A stretch of 64,000 nucleotides of DNA from assembly GCF_012641515.1 (NCBI RefSeq), contig NZ_JABAHY010000002.1, positions 88,370 to 152,369 of the forward strand. The letters run 5' to 3'. Shown one piece after another: positions 1 through 15,310 of this stretch. The DNA comes from Nesterenkonia sedimenti. Lineage in GTDB: Bacteria > Actinomycetota > Actinomycetes > Actinomycetales > Micrococcaceae. Under the pieces are notes generated by a model. It saw only the letters and a list, made by a program, of their open reading frames with translations, searched no databases and was not told the origin of the DNA. The position numbers and the translations under genes are program-made. Numbering within the stretch: the stretch's first letter is position 1; each line of letters opens with the position of its first letter.

Positions 1-337
1 CGTCGAGATGGGTCACCAGCGCCAACAGGGTCGTTGCCAGGGTGATGGTGGCCGGCTTATCCCCGGCGAACCGCAGAATCCGGTCCACCACGGGGTCAAA
101 CATTCCGGCATCTCGGAGCACGCCGAAGAAGATGATGGCAAAGACGAACATGGCGACGACGCCGACCACCCCACCGATGCCGGTGGTGGCGAAACCGGAG
201 ACCTCCTCCAGGGAATACCCGGCGATCAGGGCACCGACCAGGGGGATGCCTGCCAGCGCGATGATGGCATGGACCCTTTGGGTCAGCAGTAATGCCAAGA
301 TCAGCGCAATGACGAAGAACCCGACGATTGCGAGCAC
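1..337 (-). CDS. CitMHS-family citrate/divalent-metal transporter (partial, 3' end outside window)
   Basis: Reading the minus strand from a GTG at 337 gives 112 codons that run off the window edge. An AAGGAGG ribosome site lies 6-7 nt upstream. The peptide has three hydrophobic segments: one at the very N-terminus, one around residues 24-40, and one around 58-76. These are followed by FGVLRDAGMFDPVVDRILRF, which matches the N-terminal half of CitMHS permeases (uptake of metal-citrate complexes across the cytoplasmic membrane). The gene is divergent from a LysR regulator 90 bp away, the usual layout for a regulator controlling a carboxylate transporter. The family call is by recognition of the motif. 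The substrate (citrate or a related acid) is inferred. Confidence 0.75.
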   Translation of the reverse strand, partial: MLAIVGFFVIALILALLLTQRVHAIIALAGIPLVGALIAGYSLEEVSGFATTGIGGVVGVVAMFVFAIIFFGVLRDAGMFDPVVDRILRFAGDKPATITLATTLLALVTHLD

Positions 338-381
338 GAGAAGCCTCCTTTATCCGAGTAAACCTCCTCGAGTGTGTCCTG

Positions 382-398
382 TGTCACTTATAGGCACA
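382..398. promoter_or_regulatory. Candidate LysR-type T-N11-A operator
   Basis: TGT-N11-ACA sits in the 90-bp divergent region between the citrate-type transporter and the LysR gene, with partial dyad symmetry around TATA. It lies just upstream of the regulator's -10 box, where an autoregulating LysR protein would bind. The symmetry is imperfect, so this is only a candidate. Confidence 0.3.
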
Positions 399-413
399 AT
401 AGGCAATTGAGGA

Positions 414-419
414 TAGAGT
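414..419 (+). promoter_or_regulatory. -10 box (TAGAGT) of the LysR gene, leaderless geometry
   Basis: TAGAGT is followed by 8 nt and then the GTG at 428. A transcript starting at the usual distance would begin at or next to the start codon. The nearest purine-rich stretch is about 15 nt from the GTG, too far for a ribosome site. Confidence 0.45.
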
Positions 420-427
420 CATGCACA

Positions 428-1327
428 GTGCGCATAAATGATCAGATCCAGGTGGGGCACCTCCGTGCCGCAGTGGCCTTGGGCAGTACCGGCAGCTTCA
501 CCGAGGCAGCCCGAGAGATGGGGCTTTCGCAGTCCTCGCTGAGCCGAAAGATCGCCGACCTCGAGCGCGCCCTGGCCACCCAGCTCTTTCGCCGGACTAC
601 CCGTCGCGTGGAGTCCACTGCTGCCGGAAGAGTGCTGGTGGCCCAGATGCGCAGTGTGCTCGTGGCATTCGACCAGGGCATGGAGCAGCTCTATCAACAG
701 GCAGCAGGGGAGAAGGGGTCCATCACCATCGGCTGTCTGCCATCGATTGCAGCAAGCTACCTGCCCGGCTTCATCCGGGATTTCTCCCGGGACTTTCCCG
801 GAGTCCGTGTGGAGGTCCTGGACGCGCTGAAGGCCCAGGTGCTCGAGCAGGTGCGCGCCGGTGAGGTGGACTTCGGAATCACCGCCCTGAGCAGTCGCGA
901 TGACGACCTGCACTATGAGCGAATCGGAGCCGACCAGTTCTACTGCGCTCTGCCCAGAGGTCATCGGCTCAGCGAAGCCCAGGAACTGACCTGGGGTGCC
1001 TTGGAGGGGGAGCCCTTCATAACCTTCTCGCCGTTCAGCAGCATCTCCCGCCCAGTGGAAACTGCACTGGAAGCTGCCGGGGTCGTGCCCAGCTCCACAA
1101 TGGTCGGTTCCAATGTGGGTGCTGTGGCCGGTCTCGTGGCCTCCGGGCTCGGAGTGACCGCAATCCCTGGCCTGGTCCGCCCGCTGATGGAATTCGCCCA
1201 GCTGCGGTTCATCCCCCTGCGCCCGACTGTGGAACGGGAAATCTGCATCGTCCGGCGTAAGGGGGAGGGGATCTCGGCGGCCGCCGAGAGGTTCATCCTC
1301 TCCCTGCGGCGCAGAGGCGCTGACTAG
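428..1327 (+). CDS. LysR-family transcriptional regulator
   Basis: The 299-aa product has the LysR layout. A winged helix-turn-helix lies at about residues 12-70 (core SFTEAAREMGLSQSSLSRKI), and a periplasmic-binding-protein-like effector domain runs from about residue 90 to the end, beginning GSITIGCLPSIAASYLPGF. GTG 428 is preferred because it leaves the normal short lead before the HTH and lies 8 nt after a TAGAGT -10 box. Upstream in-frame codons would add an atypical basic extension, and GTG 452 is an alternative. It is divergent from the CitMHS transporter and probably activates or represses that gene in response to a carboxylate. Its neighbour downstream is the unrelated rpoB leader. 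Confidence 0.85.
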   Translation: MRINDQIQVGHLRAAVALGSTGSFTEAAREMGLSQSSLSRKIADLERALATQLFRRTTRRVESTAAGRVLVAQMRSVLVAFDQGMEQLYQQAAGEKGSITIGCLPSIAASYLPGFIRDFSRDFPGVRVEVLDALKAQVLEQVRAGEVDFGITALSSRDDDLHYERIGADQFYCALPRGHRLSEAQELTWGALEGEPFITFSPFSSISRPVETALEAAGVVPSSTMVGSNVGAVAGLVASGLGVTAIPGLVRPLMEFAQLRFIPLRPTVEREICIVRRKGEGISAAAERFILSLRRRGAD

Positions 1328-1365
1328 CCTAGAGATCGCGATATCTGACACGCGCAGAAGGAGTC

Positions 1366-1396
1366 TTGCAGGCGTCGTCGTGCTCTCTGCTAGGCT
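1366..1396 (+). promoter_or_regulatory. Candidate rpoB promoter P1
   Basis: TTGCAG (1366-1371) and TAGGCT (1391-1396) are separated by 19 nt, and a TG at 1388-1389 makes an extended -10. It lies just after the LysR gene and before two GC-rich hairpins. The long spacer lowers confidence. Confidence 0.35.
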
Positions 1397-1422
1397 TTAG
1401 CCCGGCTGGGCCGGTCCCGCTG

Positions 1423-1508
1423 GCGGGGAAACCCCGCTCAGCTCTCGCTCGGCAAGGCTTCGTCGAGCTTCGCACCTAAAGTCGGCCCCGGCCTTTCGCC
1501 GGGCCCTC
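1423..1508 (+). other. rpoB leader hairpins
   Basis: The leader holds a perfect GCGGGG-AAA-CCCCGC hairpin at 1423-1437. A second GC-rich hairpin at about 1484-1508 pairs GGCCCCGGC with GCCGGGCC with one bulge. No U-tract follows either one. They could attenuate or protect a P1 transcript. Nothing else is recognisable between 1328 and 1662 apart from the promoters. Confidence 0.4.
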
Positions 1509-1521
1509 ACGGGGCATGCAC

Positions 1522-1551
1522 TTGCGTGCGCCCGAATTTTCTGTGTATCCT
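1522..1551 (+). promoter_or_regulatory. Probable rpoB promoter P2
   Basis: TTGCGT (1522-1527) and TATCCT (1546-1551) have an 18-nt spacer. This would place the transcript start near 1558 and give a leader of about 105 nt before the TTG start of rpoB. Confidence 0.5.
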
Positions 1552-1662
1552 AAAACTTCGCGTTTCCCGTATCTTTCTGTGCCTTCAAATAGCGGTTGGC
1601 ATGCCTCTACATGGAAGCGATCCCGTACGCATAACGATAAAAGGTCTGTGGAAGGATCCCTC

Positions 1663-4600
1663 TTGGTCGCCTCGAGCACCTCAATCCAAACCGCTGCATC
1701 GGCCCGCACCGCTGAATACGCCGGCCGTCTCTCATTCGCAAAGATCCACGAACCCCTCGATGTCCCGGAGCTGCTGGCTCTGCAGATCGAGTCCTTCGAC
1801 CGCCTGGTCGGCAACGAAGCCTGGGCCGCCCGTGTGGCCGAGGCCAAGGAAAAGGGCATCAAGGGCGTCTCCGACACCTCCGGTCTGGCTGACATCTTCG
1901 AGGAGATGTCCCCGATCGAGGACTTCCAGGGCACTATGTCCCTGAGCTTCTCCGATCCGGAGTTCGCTGACCCCAAGTACACGGTGGATGAGTGCAAGGA
2001 TCACGACACCACCTACTCGGCCCCGCTCTACGTCAAGGCCGAGTTCATGAACCACAACACCGGTGAGATCAAGCAGCAGACCGTGTTTATGGGCGACTTC
2101 CCGCTCATGACCGACCGCGGCACTTTCATCATCAACGGCACCGAGCGCGTTGTGGTCTCCCAGCTGGTCCGCTCCCCGGGCGCCTACTTCGAGCGCTCTC
2201 AGGACAAGACCACCGATAAGGACATCTACACCGCCAAGGTCATCCCCTCCCGCGGTGCATGGTTCGAGCTGGAGATCGATAAGCGCGACCAGGTAGGCGT
2301 ACGCCTGGACCGTAAGCGTAAGCAGCCGGTCACCGCTCTGCTGAAGGCCATCGGCTGGTCCGAGTCCCGGATTCTCGAGGAATTCGGTCACTACGACTCG
2401 ATCCGCGCCACCATCGAGAAGGACACCTTCGAGACCCAGGACGAGGCGCTGCTGGACATCTACCGCAAGCTGCGTCCGGGCGAGCCCCCGACAGTCGAGG
2501 CCGCCCGCGGTCTGCTCGAGGGCCTCTACTTCACCCCCAAGCGCTACGACCTCGCCAAGGTCGGCCGCTACAAGCTCAACCGCAAGCTGGGCGTGGACAA
2601 GGACTTCACCGACGCCGATGCCTCCGTGCTCACCGAAGAGGACATCACCGCGATGATCCACTACCTGTGCGCACTGCACGCAGGTCAGCGGACCATCAAG
2701 GGCATCCGCGACGGCGAAGAGACCGAAATCTACGTGGCCGTCGATGACATCGACCACTTCGGCAACCGCCGTATCCGTGCCGTCGGCGAGCTGATCGAGA
2801 ACCAGGTCCGCACCGGTCTGTCCCGCATGGAGCGCGTTGTGCGTGAGCGCATGACCACCCAGGACGTTGAGGCCATCACCCCGCAGACCCTGATCAACAT
2901 CCGCCCCGTGGTGGCCAGCATCAAGGAGTTCTTCGGAACCTCCCAGCTGTCCCAGTTCATGGACCAGAACAACCCGCTGGCCGGACTGACCCATAAGCGG
3001 CGCCTCTCCGCACTGGGCCCCGGCGGTCTCTCCCGCGACCGCGCCGGTATGGAAGTCCGCGACGTGCACCCCTCGCACTACGGCCGTATGTGCCCGATTG
3101 AGACCCCTGAAGGTCCCAACATCGGTCTGATCGGCTCGCTGGCTACCTACGGCCGGATCAACAACTTCGGCTTCATCGAGACCCCCTACCGCAAGGTTGT
3201 CGACGGCAAGGTCACCGATGAGATCGCCTACCTCACCGCCGACGACGAGCTGCTGGCCAACATTGCACAGGCCAACGCTCCGCTGGAGGAGGACGGCACC
3301 TTCTCCGAGGACAAGGTCCTCTGCCGTGGTCGTTCCGAGGCTTCCGGCGGCGAGCAGGGCGAGCCCCTGCTGGTCTCCCCGGGCGATATCGACTTCATGG
3401 ACGTCTCCCCGCGCCAGATGGTCTCCGCGGCAACCGCCCTGATTCCATTCCTGGAGCACGACGACGCCAACCGTGCACTCATGGGCGCGAACATGCAGCG
3501 CCAGGCAGTGCCGCTGCTGGAGCCCGAGTCCCCGCTGGTGGGAACCGGTATGGAGAAGTTCATCGCCGTCGACGCCGGCGACTCCGTCACCGCCACCAAG
3601 GCCGGTGTGGTCACCAAGGTTGCCGCCGATCTGGTCACCGTCCAGAACGACGACGGCTCCTACACCCACTACCCGATCATGAAGTTCCAGCGCTCCAACC
3701 AGGGCAACGCCTACAACCAGCAGGTGCGTGTCTCCGAGGGCGACCGGGTCGAGTACCAGTCCATCATCGCTGACGGCCCCTCCACTGAGGCCGGCGAGCT
3801 GGCACTGGGCAAGAACCTCCTGGTGGCCTTCATGTCCTGGGAGGGTCACAACTTCGAGGACGCCATCATCCTGTCCCAGCGCCTGGTGCAGGACGATGTG
3901 CTCACCTCCATCCACATCGAGGAGCACGAGGTTGACGCTCGCGACACCAAGCTCGGTGCCGAGGAGATCACCCGCGATATCCCCAACGTCTCCGAGGAGA
4001 TGCTCTCGGCTCTCGACGAGCGCGGCATCATCCACGTCGGTGCCGAGGTGGAGTCCGGCGATATCCTCGTCGGCCGTGTCACCCCCAAGGGTGAGACCGA
4101 GCTGACCCCCGAGGAGCGCCTGCTGCGGGCCATCTTCGGTGAGAAGTCCCGCGAGGTCCGCGACACCTCCCTGAAGGTGCCCCACGGCGAGGCCGGAACC
4201 GTCATCGGTGTCCGCATCCTCGACGCCGAGACCGAGGACCACGAGCTGCCCCCGGGCGTGAACCAGGTGGTCCGGGTCTACGTGGCCCAGAAGCGTAAGA
4301 TCACCGACGGTGACAAGCTCGCCGGCCGCCACGGCAACAAGGGTGTTATCTCCAAGATCCTGCCCGTGGAGGATATGCCCTTCCTGCCCGACGGCACCCC
4401 CGTCGACGTCGTGCTCAACCCCATGGGTGTGCCCGGTCGTATGAACATCGGTCAGGTTATGGAGCTGCACCTCGGCTGGGCCGCTGCCAATGGTTGGAAG
4501 ATCGAAGGCGAGCCCGAATGGCTGAAGAACCTGCCGAACCTGCCGCGCGAGACCGGCCCCACCAAGGTGGCCACCCCGGTCTTCGACGGTGCTGAGACCG

Positions 4601-5190
4601 ATGAGCTCACCGGCCTGCTGGAGTCCACCAACCCCGGCCGCGACGGCGAACAGCTGATCGGCTCCAACGGTAAGGCCCAGCTGCTCGACGGTCGCTCCGG
4701 CGAACCGTTCCCGGACCCGGTCTCCGTGGGCTACATGTACATCCTGAAACTCCACCACCTGGTGGACGACAAGATCCACGCCCGCTCCACCGGTCCCTAC
4801 TCGATGATCACCCAGCAGCCGCTGGGCGGAAAGGCCCAGTTCGGCGGCCAGCGCTTCGGTGAGATGGAGGTGTGGGCCCTGGAGGCCTACGGCTCCGCCT
4901 ACACCCTGCAGGAGCTGCTGACCATCAAGTCCGATGACATCCACGGCCGCGTGAAGGTCTACGAGGCCATCGTCAAGGGCGAGGACATCCCGGAGCCCGG
5001 TGTTCCGGAGTCCTTCAAGGTGCTGATCAAGGAGATGCAGTCGCTGTGCCTGAACGTCGAGGTGCTCAACGAGCACGGAGACGCATTCCAGATGCGCGAC
5101 GCCGACTCCGACGACTCCGGCTTCTCTGCCGCTGAGGAACTCGGAATCGACCTCTCCCGCGCCGAGCCCAGCTCAGTCGAGGAAGTCTGA
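1663..5190 (+). CDS. rpoB: DNA-directed RNA polymerase subunit beta
   Basis: The 1175-aa product is the beta subunit of RNA polymerase. TTG at 1663 is chosen because GAAGGA lies 6 nt upstream and the protein then starts LVASSTS, as actinobacterial homologues do. An upstream in-frame ATG would add 49 unusual residues. The rifampicin region, about residues 426-460 ([14 protein letters not shown], then [13 protein letters not shown]), carries the wild-type Asp, His and Ser at the common resistance positions, so the strain should be rifampicin-sensitive at this locus. The C-terminal part has the usual [19 protein letters not shown] motif. rpoC follows after 64 nt. No rplJ-rplL lies immediately upstream, where a LysR gene is found instead. 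Confidence 0.98.
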   Translation: MVASSTSIQTAASARTAEYAGRLSFAKIHEPLDVPELLALQIESFDRLVGNEAWAARVAEAKEKGIKGVSDTSGLADIFEEMSPIEDFQGTMSLSFSDPEFADPKYTVDECKDHDTTYSAPLYVKAEFMNHNTGEIKQQTVFMGDFPLMTDRGTFIINGTERVVVSQLVRSPGAYFERSQDKTTDKDIYTAKVIPSRGAWFELEIDKRDQVGVRLDRKRKQPVTALLKAIGWSESRILEEFGHYDSIRATIEKDTFETQDEALLDIYRKLRPGEPPTVEAARGLLEGLYFTPKRYDLAKVGRYKLNRKLGVDKDFTDADASVLTEEDITAMIHYLCALHAGQRTIKGIRDGEETEIYVAVDDIDHFGNRRIRAVGELIENQVRTGLSRMERVVRERMTTQDVEAITPQTLINIRPVVASIKEFFGTSQLSQFMDQNNPLAGLTHKRRLSALGPGGLSRDRAGMEVRDVHPSHYGRMCPIETPEGPNIGLIGSLATYGRINNFGFIETPYRKVVDGKVTDEIAYLTADDELLANIAQANAPLEEDGTFSEDKVLCRGRSEASGGEQGEPLLVSPGDIDFMDVSPRQMVSAATALIPFLEHDDANRALMGANMQRQAVPLLEPESPLVGTGMEKFIAVDAGDSVTATKAGVVTKVAADLVTVQNDDGSYTHYPIMKFQRSNQGNAYNQQVRVSEGDRVEYQSIIADGPSTEAGELALGKNLLVAFMSWEGHNFEDAIILSQRLVQDDVLTSIHIEEHEVDARDTKLGAEEITRDIPNVSEEMLSALDERGIIHVGAEVESGDILVGRVTPKGETELTPEERLLRAIFGEKSREVRDTSLKVPHGEAGTVIGVRILDAETEDHELPPGVNQVVRVYVAQKRKITDGDKLAGRHGNKGVISKILPVEDMPFLPDGTPVDVVLNPMGVPGRMNIGQVMELHLGWAAANGWKIEGEPEWLKNLPNLPRETGPTKVATPVFDGAETDELTGLLESTNPGRDGEQLIGSNGKAQLLDGRSGEPFPDPVSVGYMYILKLHHLVDDKIHARSTGPYSMITQQPLGGKAQFGGQRFGEMEVWALEAYGSAYTLQELLTIKSDDIHGRVKVYEAIVKGEDIPEPGVPESFKVLIKEMQSLCLNVEVLNEHGDAFQMRDADSDDSGFSAAEELGIDLSRAEPSSVEEV

Positions 5191-5254
5191 TCAGGCTTCT
5201 GCTCGACCACAACGCTTGACGAATTTTTAGAGAAGAAAAGAGAGATACCGGACT

Positions 5255-9241
<3,987 letters not shown>

Positions 9242-9244
9242 CAA

Positions 9245-9312
9245 GTTTTCGTAGGGTTTTGCTGAAATCGTAGGCCTATAGACCTAGGAAAAGATCAAAA
9301 CCCTACGAAAAC
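9245..9312. repeat. 17-bp perfect inverted repeat after rpoC
   Basis: The arm GTTTTCGTAGGGTTTTG (9245-9261) is perfectly complementary to 9296-9312, with a 34-nt AT-rich spacer that itself contains TAGGCCTATAGACCTAGG. It starts 4 nt after the rpoC stop codon. It could form a large 3'-end hairpin or be a protein-binding site. Eleven bases of the right arm (CCTACGAAAAC) recur in the tuf terminator. Confidence 0.8.
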
Positions 9313-9324
9313 CAAATATCCAGA

Positions 9325-9366
9325 AAGGCCCGGGCAGGACTCCTCATGGAGAGCCTCCCGGGCCTT
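9325..9366 (+). terminator. Transcription terminator hairpin after rpoC
   Basis: AAGGCCCGGGCAGG (9325-9338) pairs with CCTCCCGGGCCTT (9354-9366) apart from one bulged C. The loop is 15 nt. The tail is only TTCTGC, so termination may be partial. Confidence 0.6.
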
Positions 9367-9392
9367 CTGCGTTACTGGTGGGGGAGTGGTAG

Positions 9393-9430
9393 CCCGCTAG
9401 TTAGCGGGATGCGCGGAATACTGGTATTGT
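9393..9430 (+). promoter_or_regulatory. Candidate promoter and palindrome before rpsL
   Basis: CCCGCTA-GT-TAGCGGG (9393-9408) is a perfect 16-bp palindrome. It overlaps a possible -35 (TTAGCG, 9401-9406), which is 18 nt from an extended -10 TG-G-TATTGT (TATTGT at 9425-9430). The palindrome may be an operator. Transcription would start near 9437. Confidence 0.35.
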
Positions 9431-9436
9431 TAACTC

Positions 9437-9625
9437 GATTGTTTCTGTGTGGCAGTAGGACTCGGTCCGGGTTGCGGGGAAGGTGCGCAACAAATGCCAC
9501 CCATTTTCATGCTCAGCCGCGTTTAGAGGTCTCGGGCCTGAAGACGACGTGGAGCTTTCCCCCGCGCAGAGACGTGCCCCGGCCGAAGACGGCCACAAAG
9601 ACCTGACAACAACGGAGATTGCATA
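9437..9625 (+). other. rpsL leader, no gene seen
   Basis: Together with the repeats above, this fills the 384-nt gap between rpoC and rpsL. I found no small open frame with a convincing ribosome site and no recognisable riboswitch. An AACGGAG stretch before 9626 serves as the rpsL ribosome site. Confidence 0.4.
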
Positions 9626-10000
9626 GTGCCTACTATTCAGCAGCTGGTGCGCAAGGGGCGGAACCCCAAGCCCGCCAAGAACGCTACCCCGGCCCTTCAG
9701 GGCTCCCCGATGCGCCGTGGTGTCTGCACTCGTGTGTACACCACCACCCCCAAGAAGCCGAACTCCGCACTCCGCAAGGTGGCCCGTGTCCGCCTCGGCG
9801 GCGGTGTGGAAGTGACCGCTTACATCCCCGGTGAGGGACACAACCTGCAGGAGCACTCCATCGTGCTCGTTCGCGGTGGTCGTGTGAAGGACCTCCCCGG
9901 TGTTCGCTACAAGATCGTCCGCGGCGCCCTCGACACCCAGGGTGTCAAGGGTCGTGGCCAGGCCCGCAGCCGCTACGGCGCCAAGAAGGAGAAGAAGTAA
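9626..10000 (+). CDS. rpsL: 30S ribosomal protein S12
   Basis: The 124-aa product is S12, part of the decoding centre of the small subunit. It starts with GTG after AACGGAG. The streptomycin-contact loops are wild type: Lys43 in [13 protein letters not shown] and Lys88 in GRVKDLPG. A lysine-rich C-terminus (GAKKEKK) is normal. It is the first gene of the str operon, and its stop codon overlaps the rpsG start by one base (TAATG), so translation is probably coupled. Confidence 0.98.
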   Translation: MPTIQQLVRKGRNPKPAKNATPALQGSPMRRGVCTRVYTTTPKKPNSALRKVARVRLGGGVEVTAYIPGEGHNLQEHSIVLVRGGRVKDLPGVRYKIVRGALDTQGVKGRGQARSRYGAKKEKK

Positions 10001-10470
10001 TGCCTCGTAAAGGACCCGCTCCGAAGCGCCCCCTCGTCCAGGACCCCGTTCACGGATCCCCGCTGGTCACCCAGCTGATCAACAAGGTCCTGCGCGACGG
10101 CAAGAAGTCCACCGCAGAACGCATCGTCTACGGTGCCCTCGACGGTGTTGCCACCAAGACCAGCGAGAACCCCGTGGATGTCCTCAAGACAGCCATGGAT
10201 AACGTTCGCCCCGCACTGGAGGTCCGCTCCCGCCGCGTCGGCGGTGCTACCTACCAGGTGCCCGTGGAGGTCAAGCCTGGCCGTGCAACCGCACTGGCCC
10301 TGCGCTGGCTGGTCGGCTACGCCCAGGACCGCCGCGAGAAGACCATGACCGAGCGTCTGATGAACGAGATCCTCGACGCATCCAACGGTCTGGGCGCCGC
10401 TGTGAAGCGCCGCGAAGACACCCACAAGATGGCAGAGGCCAACAAGGCCTTCGCTCATTACCGCTGGTAA
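10000..10470 (+). CDS. rpsG: 30S ribosomal protein S7
   Basis: The 156-aa product is S7, which starts assembly of the 16S 3' domain and touches the E site. The N-terminus [10 protein letters not shown] and the C-terminal helix ending NKAFAHYRW are typical, and the length equals the family norm. The ATG overlaps the rpsL stop. fusA follows after 42 nt. Confidence 0.98.
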   Translation: MPRKGPAPKRPLVQDPVHGSPLVTQLINKVLRDGKKSTAERIVYGALDGVATKTSENPVDVLKTAMDNVRPALEVRSRRVGGATYQVPVEVKPGRATALALRWLVGYAQDRREKTMTERLMNEILDASNGLGAAVKRREDTHKMAEANKAFAHYRW

Positions 10471-10512
10471 ACCCAGGAACACCCAGAAGCTAAACCACTA
10501 AGGGGAAACACT

Positions 10513-12630
10513 GTGGCACAACAAGAGGTGCTCACTGACCTGAAGAAGGTCCGCAATATCGGCATCATGGCTCACATCGACGCCGGTAAGACCACCACCA
10601 CCGAACGTATCCTGTTCTACACCGGCCTGAACCACAAGATCGGTGAGACCCACGACGGTGCATCCACCACCGACTGGATGGAGCAGGAGAAGGAACGCGG
10701 CATCACCATCACCTCCGCCGCAGTGACCTGCTTCTGGGAGAACAACCAGATCAACATCATCGACACCCCCGGTCACGTCGACTTCACCGTTGAGGTGGAG
10801 CGTTCGCTGCGCGTGCTCGACGGCGCAGTGGCAGTCTTCGACGCCAAGGAGGGTGTGGAGCCGCAGTCCGAGACTGTCTGGCGCCAGGCCGATAAATACA
10901 ACGTGCCGCGTATCTGCTTCGTCAACAAGATGGACAAGCTCGGTGCTGACTACTACTTCACCCTGGACACCATCAAGGACCGCCTCGGCGCCAAGCCGCT
11001 GGTGATGCAGCTGCCCATCGGTGCAGAGAACGACTTCGTCGGTGTTGTCGACCTCCTGCAGATGAAGGCTCTGGTCTGGCCCGGCGACGCCAAGGGCGAT
11101 GTAACCATGGGCGCTGAGTACGAGACCCAGGAGATCCCCGAGGACCTCAAGGAGCGTGCCGAGGAGTACCGCAACGAGCTCATCGAGGCCGTTGCCGAGG
11201 CCGACGAGGCGCTCATGGAGAAGTACCTCGAGGGTGAAGAGCTCACCATCGACGAGCTCAAGGACGGTATCCGTAAGCTCACCGTCGCCGGTGAGGCATA
11301 CCCCGTCTTCTGCGGCTCCGCGTTCAAGAACCGCGGTGTGCAGCCGATGCTCGACGCCGTCGTGGACTACCTGCCCTCCCCGGCAGACATCTCCTCCATG
11401 GAAGGCCACGCAATGGGCGATGAGGAGAAGGTCCTCACCCGTAAGCCCTCCAAGGAAGATCCCTTCTCCGCACTGGTCTTCAAGATCGCCTCCCACCCGT
11501 TCTTCGGTCAGCTGACCTTCATCCGGGTCTACTCCGGCAAGCTGTCCTCGGGTACCCAGATCCTGAACACCACCAAGAACAAGAAGGAGCGCATCGGGAA
11601 GCTCTTCCAGATGCACGCCAATAAGGAGAACCCGGTTGAAGAGGTTCAGGCCGGCCACATCTACGCGGTCATCGGTCTGAAGGACGTCACCACCGGTGAC
11701 ACCCTCTCCAACCCGGATGACCCGATTGTTCTGGAGTCCATGAGCTTCCCGGAGCCCGTGATCAACGTGGCTATCGAGCCGAAGTCCAAGGGCGACCAGG
11801 AGAAGCTCTCCACCGCCATCCAGAAGCTGGTGGCCGAGGACCCGACCTTCACCGTGTCCCTGGACGAGGAGACCGGCCAGACCGTCATCGGCGGTATGGG
11901 CGAGCTCCACCTCGATGTCTTCGTGGACCGCATGAAGCGCGAGTTCAAGGTGGAGGCAAACGTCGGTAAGCCCCAGGTGGCATACCGCGAAACCATCCGC
12001 CAGAAGGCAGAGAGCGTCGAGTACACCCACAAGAAGCAGACCGGTGGTTCCGGTCAGTTCGCAAAGGTCATCCTCGACTTCGAGCCCCTGGAGACCGATG
12101 GGGACGAGATGTACGAGTTCGAGAACGCCGTCACCGGCGGTCGTATCCCGCGCGAGTACATCCCCAGTGTTGACGCCGGTATCCAGGACGCCATGCAGCT
12201 CGGCGTTCTGGCTGGCTACCCGATGGTTGGCGTCAAGGCCACCCTGAAGGACGGTCAGTACCACGACGTCGACTCCTCCGAGATGGCGTTCAAGCTCGCC
12301 GGCTCCCAGGCCTTCAAGGAGGGCGTCAAGCGCGCCAAGCCGGTGCTGCTCGAGCCCACCATGGCAGTGGAAGTCCGTACTCCCGAGGAGTACATGGGCG
12401 ATGTCATCGGTGACCTCAACTCCCGCCGCGGCCAGATCCAGTCCATGGAAGACGCCGCAGGAGTCAAGGTCGTCAAGGCCACTGTGCCGCTGTCGGAGAT
12501 GTTCGGCTACATCGGTGAGCTGCGCTCCCGCACCCAGGGTCGCGCAGTCTTCACCATGACCTTTGACTCCTACGCAGAGGCGCCAAAGGCAGTGGCTGAC
12601 GAAATCATTGAAAAGAACCGCGGCGAGTAA
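10513..12630 (+). CDS. fusA: Elongation factor G
   Basis: The 705-aa translational GTPase drives ribosomal translocation in the cytoplasm. The G1 motif [14 protein letters not shown] is near residues 19-32, with DTPGH (G3) and NKMD (G4) downstream, then domains II-V including the [10 protein letters not shown] region. The start is GTG after AGGGGAAAC. It is the third gene of the str operon. tuf is 124 nt downstream and may also have its own promoter. Confidence 0.98.
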   Translation: MAQQEVLTDLKKVRNIGIMAHIDAGKTTTTERILFYTGLNHKIGETHDGASTTDWMEQEKERGITITSAAVTCFWENNQINIIDTPGHVDFTVEVERSLRVLDGAVAVFDAKEGVEPQSETVWRQADKYNVPRICFVNKMDKLGADYYFTLDTIKDRLGAKPLVMQLPIGAENDFVGVVDLLQMKALVWPGDAKGDVTMGAEYETQEIPEDLKERAEEYRNELIEAVAEADEALMEKYLEGEELTIDELKDGIRKLTVAGEAYPVFCGSAFKNRGVQPMLDAVVDYLPSPADISSMEGHAMGDEEKVLTRKPSKEDPFSALVFKIASHPFFGQLTFIRVYSGKLSSGTQILNTTKNKKERIGKLFQMHANKENPVEEVQAGHIYAVIGLKDVTTGDTLSNPDDPIVLESMSFPEPVINVAIEPKSKGDQEKLSTAIQKLVAEDPTFTVSLDEETGQTVIGGMGELHLDVFVDRMKREFKVEANVGKPQVAYRETIRQKAESVEYTHKKQTGGSGQFAKVILDFEPLETDGDEMYEFENAVTGGRIPREYIPSVDAGIQDAMQLGVLAGYPMVGVKATLKDGQYHDVDSSEMAFKLAGSQAFKEGVKRAKPVLLEPTMAVEVRTPEEYMGDVIGDLNSRRGQIQSMEDAAGVKVVKATVPLSEMFGYIGELRSRTQGRAVFTMTFDSYAEAPKAVADEIIEKNRGE

Positions 12631-12649
12631 TTCGGCGCATCAACTAAAT

Positions 12650-12678
12650 TTCCCCAAAACCACCGAAATTAGTAGACT
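12650..12678 (+). promoter_or_regulatory. Possible internal promoter before tuf
   Basis: TAGACT (12673-12678) is preceded at 17 nt by TTCCCC (12650-12655), inside an AT-rich patch of the fusA-tuf gap. The -10 is reasonable but the -35 is poor. Confidence 0.3.
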
Positions 12679-12754
12679 TGCGAGAGTTTCAGCCTGGGAC
12701 ACCCCCTGCCTGAAGTAAGTCTTACTGAAAAACCACGTTCTATAGGAGGAACCA

Positions 12755-13945
<1,191 letters not shown>

Positions 13946-13974
13946 TCTTGATGCCTTAGCCAGCCTCTAGGCCT

Positions 13975-14010
13975 ACGAAAACCCCCAGCATTTGCGCTGG
14001 GGGTTTTCGT
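13975..14010 (+). terminator. Strong terminator after tuf
   Basis: ACGAAAACCCCCAGC (13975-13989) and its perfect complement at 13996-14010 form a 15-bp stem with a 6-nt loop. The 3' arm carries GGGGGTTTT. The A-tract on the other side would let it work on both strands. Confidence 0.85.
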
Positions 14011-14314
14011 GTGTCATGATAGATAAGTTGCGTACGGGCTGATGCCTGACGCGTATGACGAAAAATCTACCCGGTCCCCACGGGTGTTGCTGTGCCCAGA
14101 ATTCTGAGCATCAAAGCGACACGCCCGACCGCGGGGACCGGACGCCAGCAGCGGGAACACCCCGGATCATCCCGGATTCACGCTGTTCGGTCAGGCCATA
14201 ACAGCAGAAGGTGTTTGACAGCTCTTCTTTCTGAGGACTAATGCGTCCCTTTGCGTATGGCCTGCGCCGAAACCCAGACGTATTGGAAGCCAAGTCAGAA
14301 AGAGGCTCAACGCC
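14011..14314 (+). other. S10-operon leader region, no gene seen
   Basis: This stretch of about 300 nt between the tuf terminator and rpsJ holds no convincing reading frame. It contains the candidate promoter at 14215-14244. In other bacteria S10 leaders carry a ribosomal-protein binding structure. I could not identify one here by eye. Confidence 0.35.
14215..14244 (+). promoter_or_regulatory. Candidate S10-operon promoter
   Basis: A consensus TTGACA (14215-14220) lies 18 nt before TAATGC (14239-14244), about 70 nt before rpsJ. The -35 is perfect and the -10 lacks the final T. Confidence 0.45.
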
Positions 14315-14623
14315 ATGGCGGGACAGAAAATCCGCATCCGGCTGAAGTCGTATGACCACGAGGTCATCGACACCTCGGCCCGGAAGATCGTCGACACGGT
14401 CACGCGCGCAGGCGCCACAGTCGTCGGCCCCGTGCCGCTGCCGACTGAGAAGAACGTGTACACCGTTATCCGTTCACCGCATAAGTACAAGGACTCTCGC
14501 GAGCACTTCGAGATGCGCACTCATAAGCGTCTGATCGACATCGTGGACCCGACTCCCAAGGCAGTCGACTCCCTGATGCGTCTCGACCTGCCCGCAGACG
14601 TCAACATCGAGATCAAGCTTTAG
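14315..14623 (+). CDS. rpsJ: 30S ribosomal protein S10
   Basis: The 102-aa product is S10, a small-subunit head protein and also the NusE antitermination partner. It begins [19 protein letters not shown] and contains the family signature [20 protein letters not shown]. Its length is standard. It is the first gene of the S10 operon, with an AGAAAGAGG site upstream. rplC follows after 20 nt. Confidence 0.98.
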   Translation: MAGQKIRIRLKSYDHEVIDTSARKIVDTVTRAGATVVGPVPLPTEKNVYTVIRSPHKYKDSREHFEMRTHKRLIDIVDPTPKAVDSLMRLDLPADVNIEIKL

Positions 14624-14643
14624 AAGGGGGTGCTGAGAGAACT

Positions 14644-15306
14644 ATGACCAACATTTCCCGCACTGAACTGCCTGTTAAGGGACTGCTGGGCACGAAGCTC
14701 GGCATGACCCAGGTCTGGGATGAGAACAACAACTTCATCCCCGTCACCGTCATCCAGGCCGACTCCAACGTGGTCACCCAGATCCGCAACGAAGAGACTG
14801 ACGGCTACTCCGCCGTGCAGATTGGCTTCGGCGCCATCGATCCCCGCAAGGTGACCCAGCCGCTGGCCGGCCACTTCGCCAAGGCCGGGGTCACTCCCCG
14901 CCGCCACCTGGTCGAAATCCGCACCTCCGACGCCGCCGAGTACGAGCTCGGCCAGGACCTGTCCGTCGAGGCTTTCGAGTCCGGCCAGAAGGTCGACGTC
15001 ATCGGCAAGACCAAGGGTAAGGGCTTCGCCGGCGTTATGAAGCGTCACGGCTTCGCCGGTGTCGGAGCCTCCCACGGTCAGCACAAGAACCACCGCAAGC
15101 CCGGTGCCATCGGTGGTGCTGCCACTCCCGGCCGCGTCTTCAAGGGACTCCGCATGGCCGGCCGGATGGGCAACGTCCGCCACACCACGCACAACCTCAC
15201 ACTCCACGCCGTGGACGCCGAGAAGAACCTGCTGCTCATCAAGGGCGCTGTCCCCGGCCCCAAGGGCGGCGTGATCCTCGTCCGCACGGCTGTGAAGGGA
15301 GCATGA
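14644..15306 (+). CDS. rplC: 50S ribosomal protein L3
   Basis: The 220-aa L3 binds 23S rRNA near the peptidyl-transferase centre. It has [20 protein letters not shown] at the N-terminus and the long loop [20 protein letters not shown] that reaches into the catalytic centre. Wild-type residues are seen around that loop. rplD begins 4 nt after the stop, in the normal S10-operon order. Confidence 0.98.
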   Translation: MTNISRTELPVKGLLGTKLGMTQVWDENNNFIPVTVIQADSNVVTQIRNEETDGYSAVQIGFGAIDPRKVTQPLAGHFAKAGVTPRRHLVEIRTSDAAEYELGQDLSVEAFESGQKVDVIGKTKGKGFAGVMKRHGFAGVGASHGQHKNHRKPGAIGGAATPGRVFKGLRMAGRMGNVRHTTHNLTLHAVDAEKNLLLIKGAVPGPKGGVILVRTAVKGA

Positions 15307-15310
15307 CCCC

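Noticed and set aside
8..410. Two plus-strand open frames at the left edge
   Set aside because: They lie opposite a minus-strand frame with membrane helices, a good ribosome site and a clear CitMHS motif.
1732..5076. Long antisense open frame opposite rpoB (and similar ones opposite rpoC, fusA and tuf)
   Set aside because: It is a by-product of strong codon bias in a high-GC genome. The predicted peptides are Gly/Leu/Val/His-rich without any family motif, and the sense strand codes for well-known proteins.
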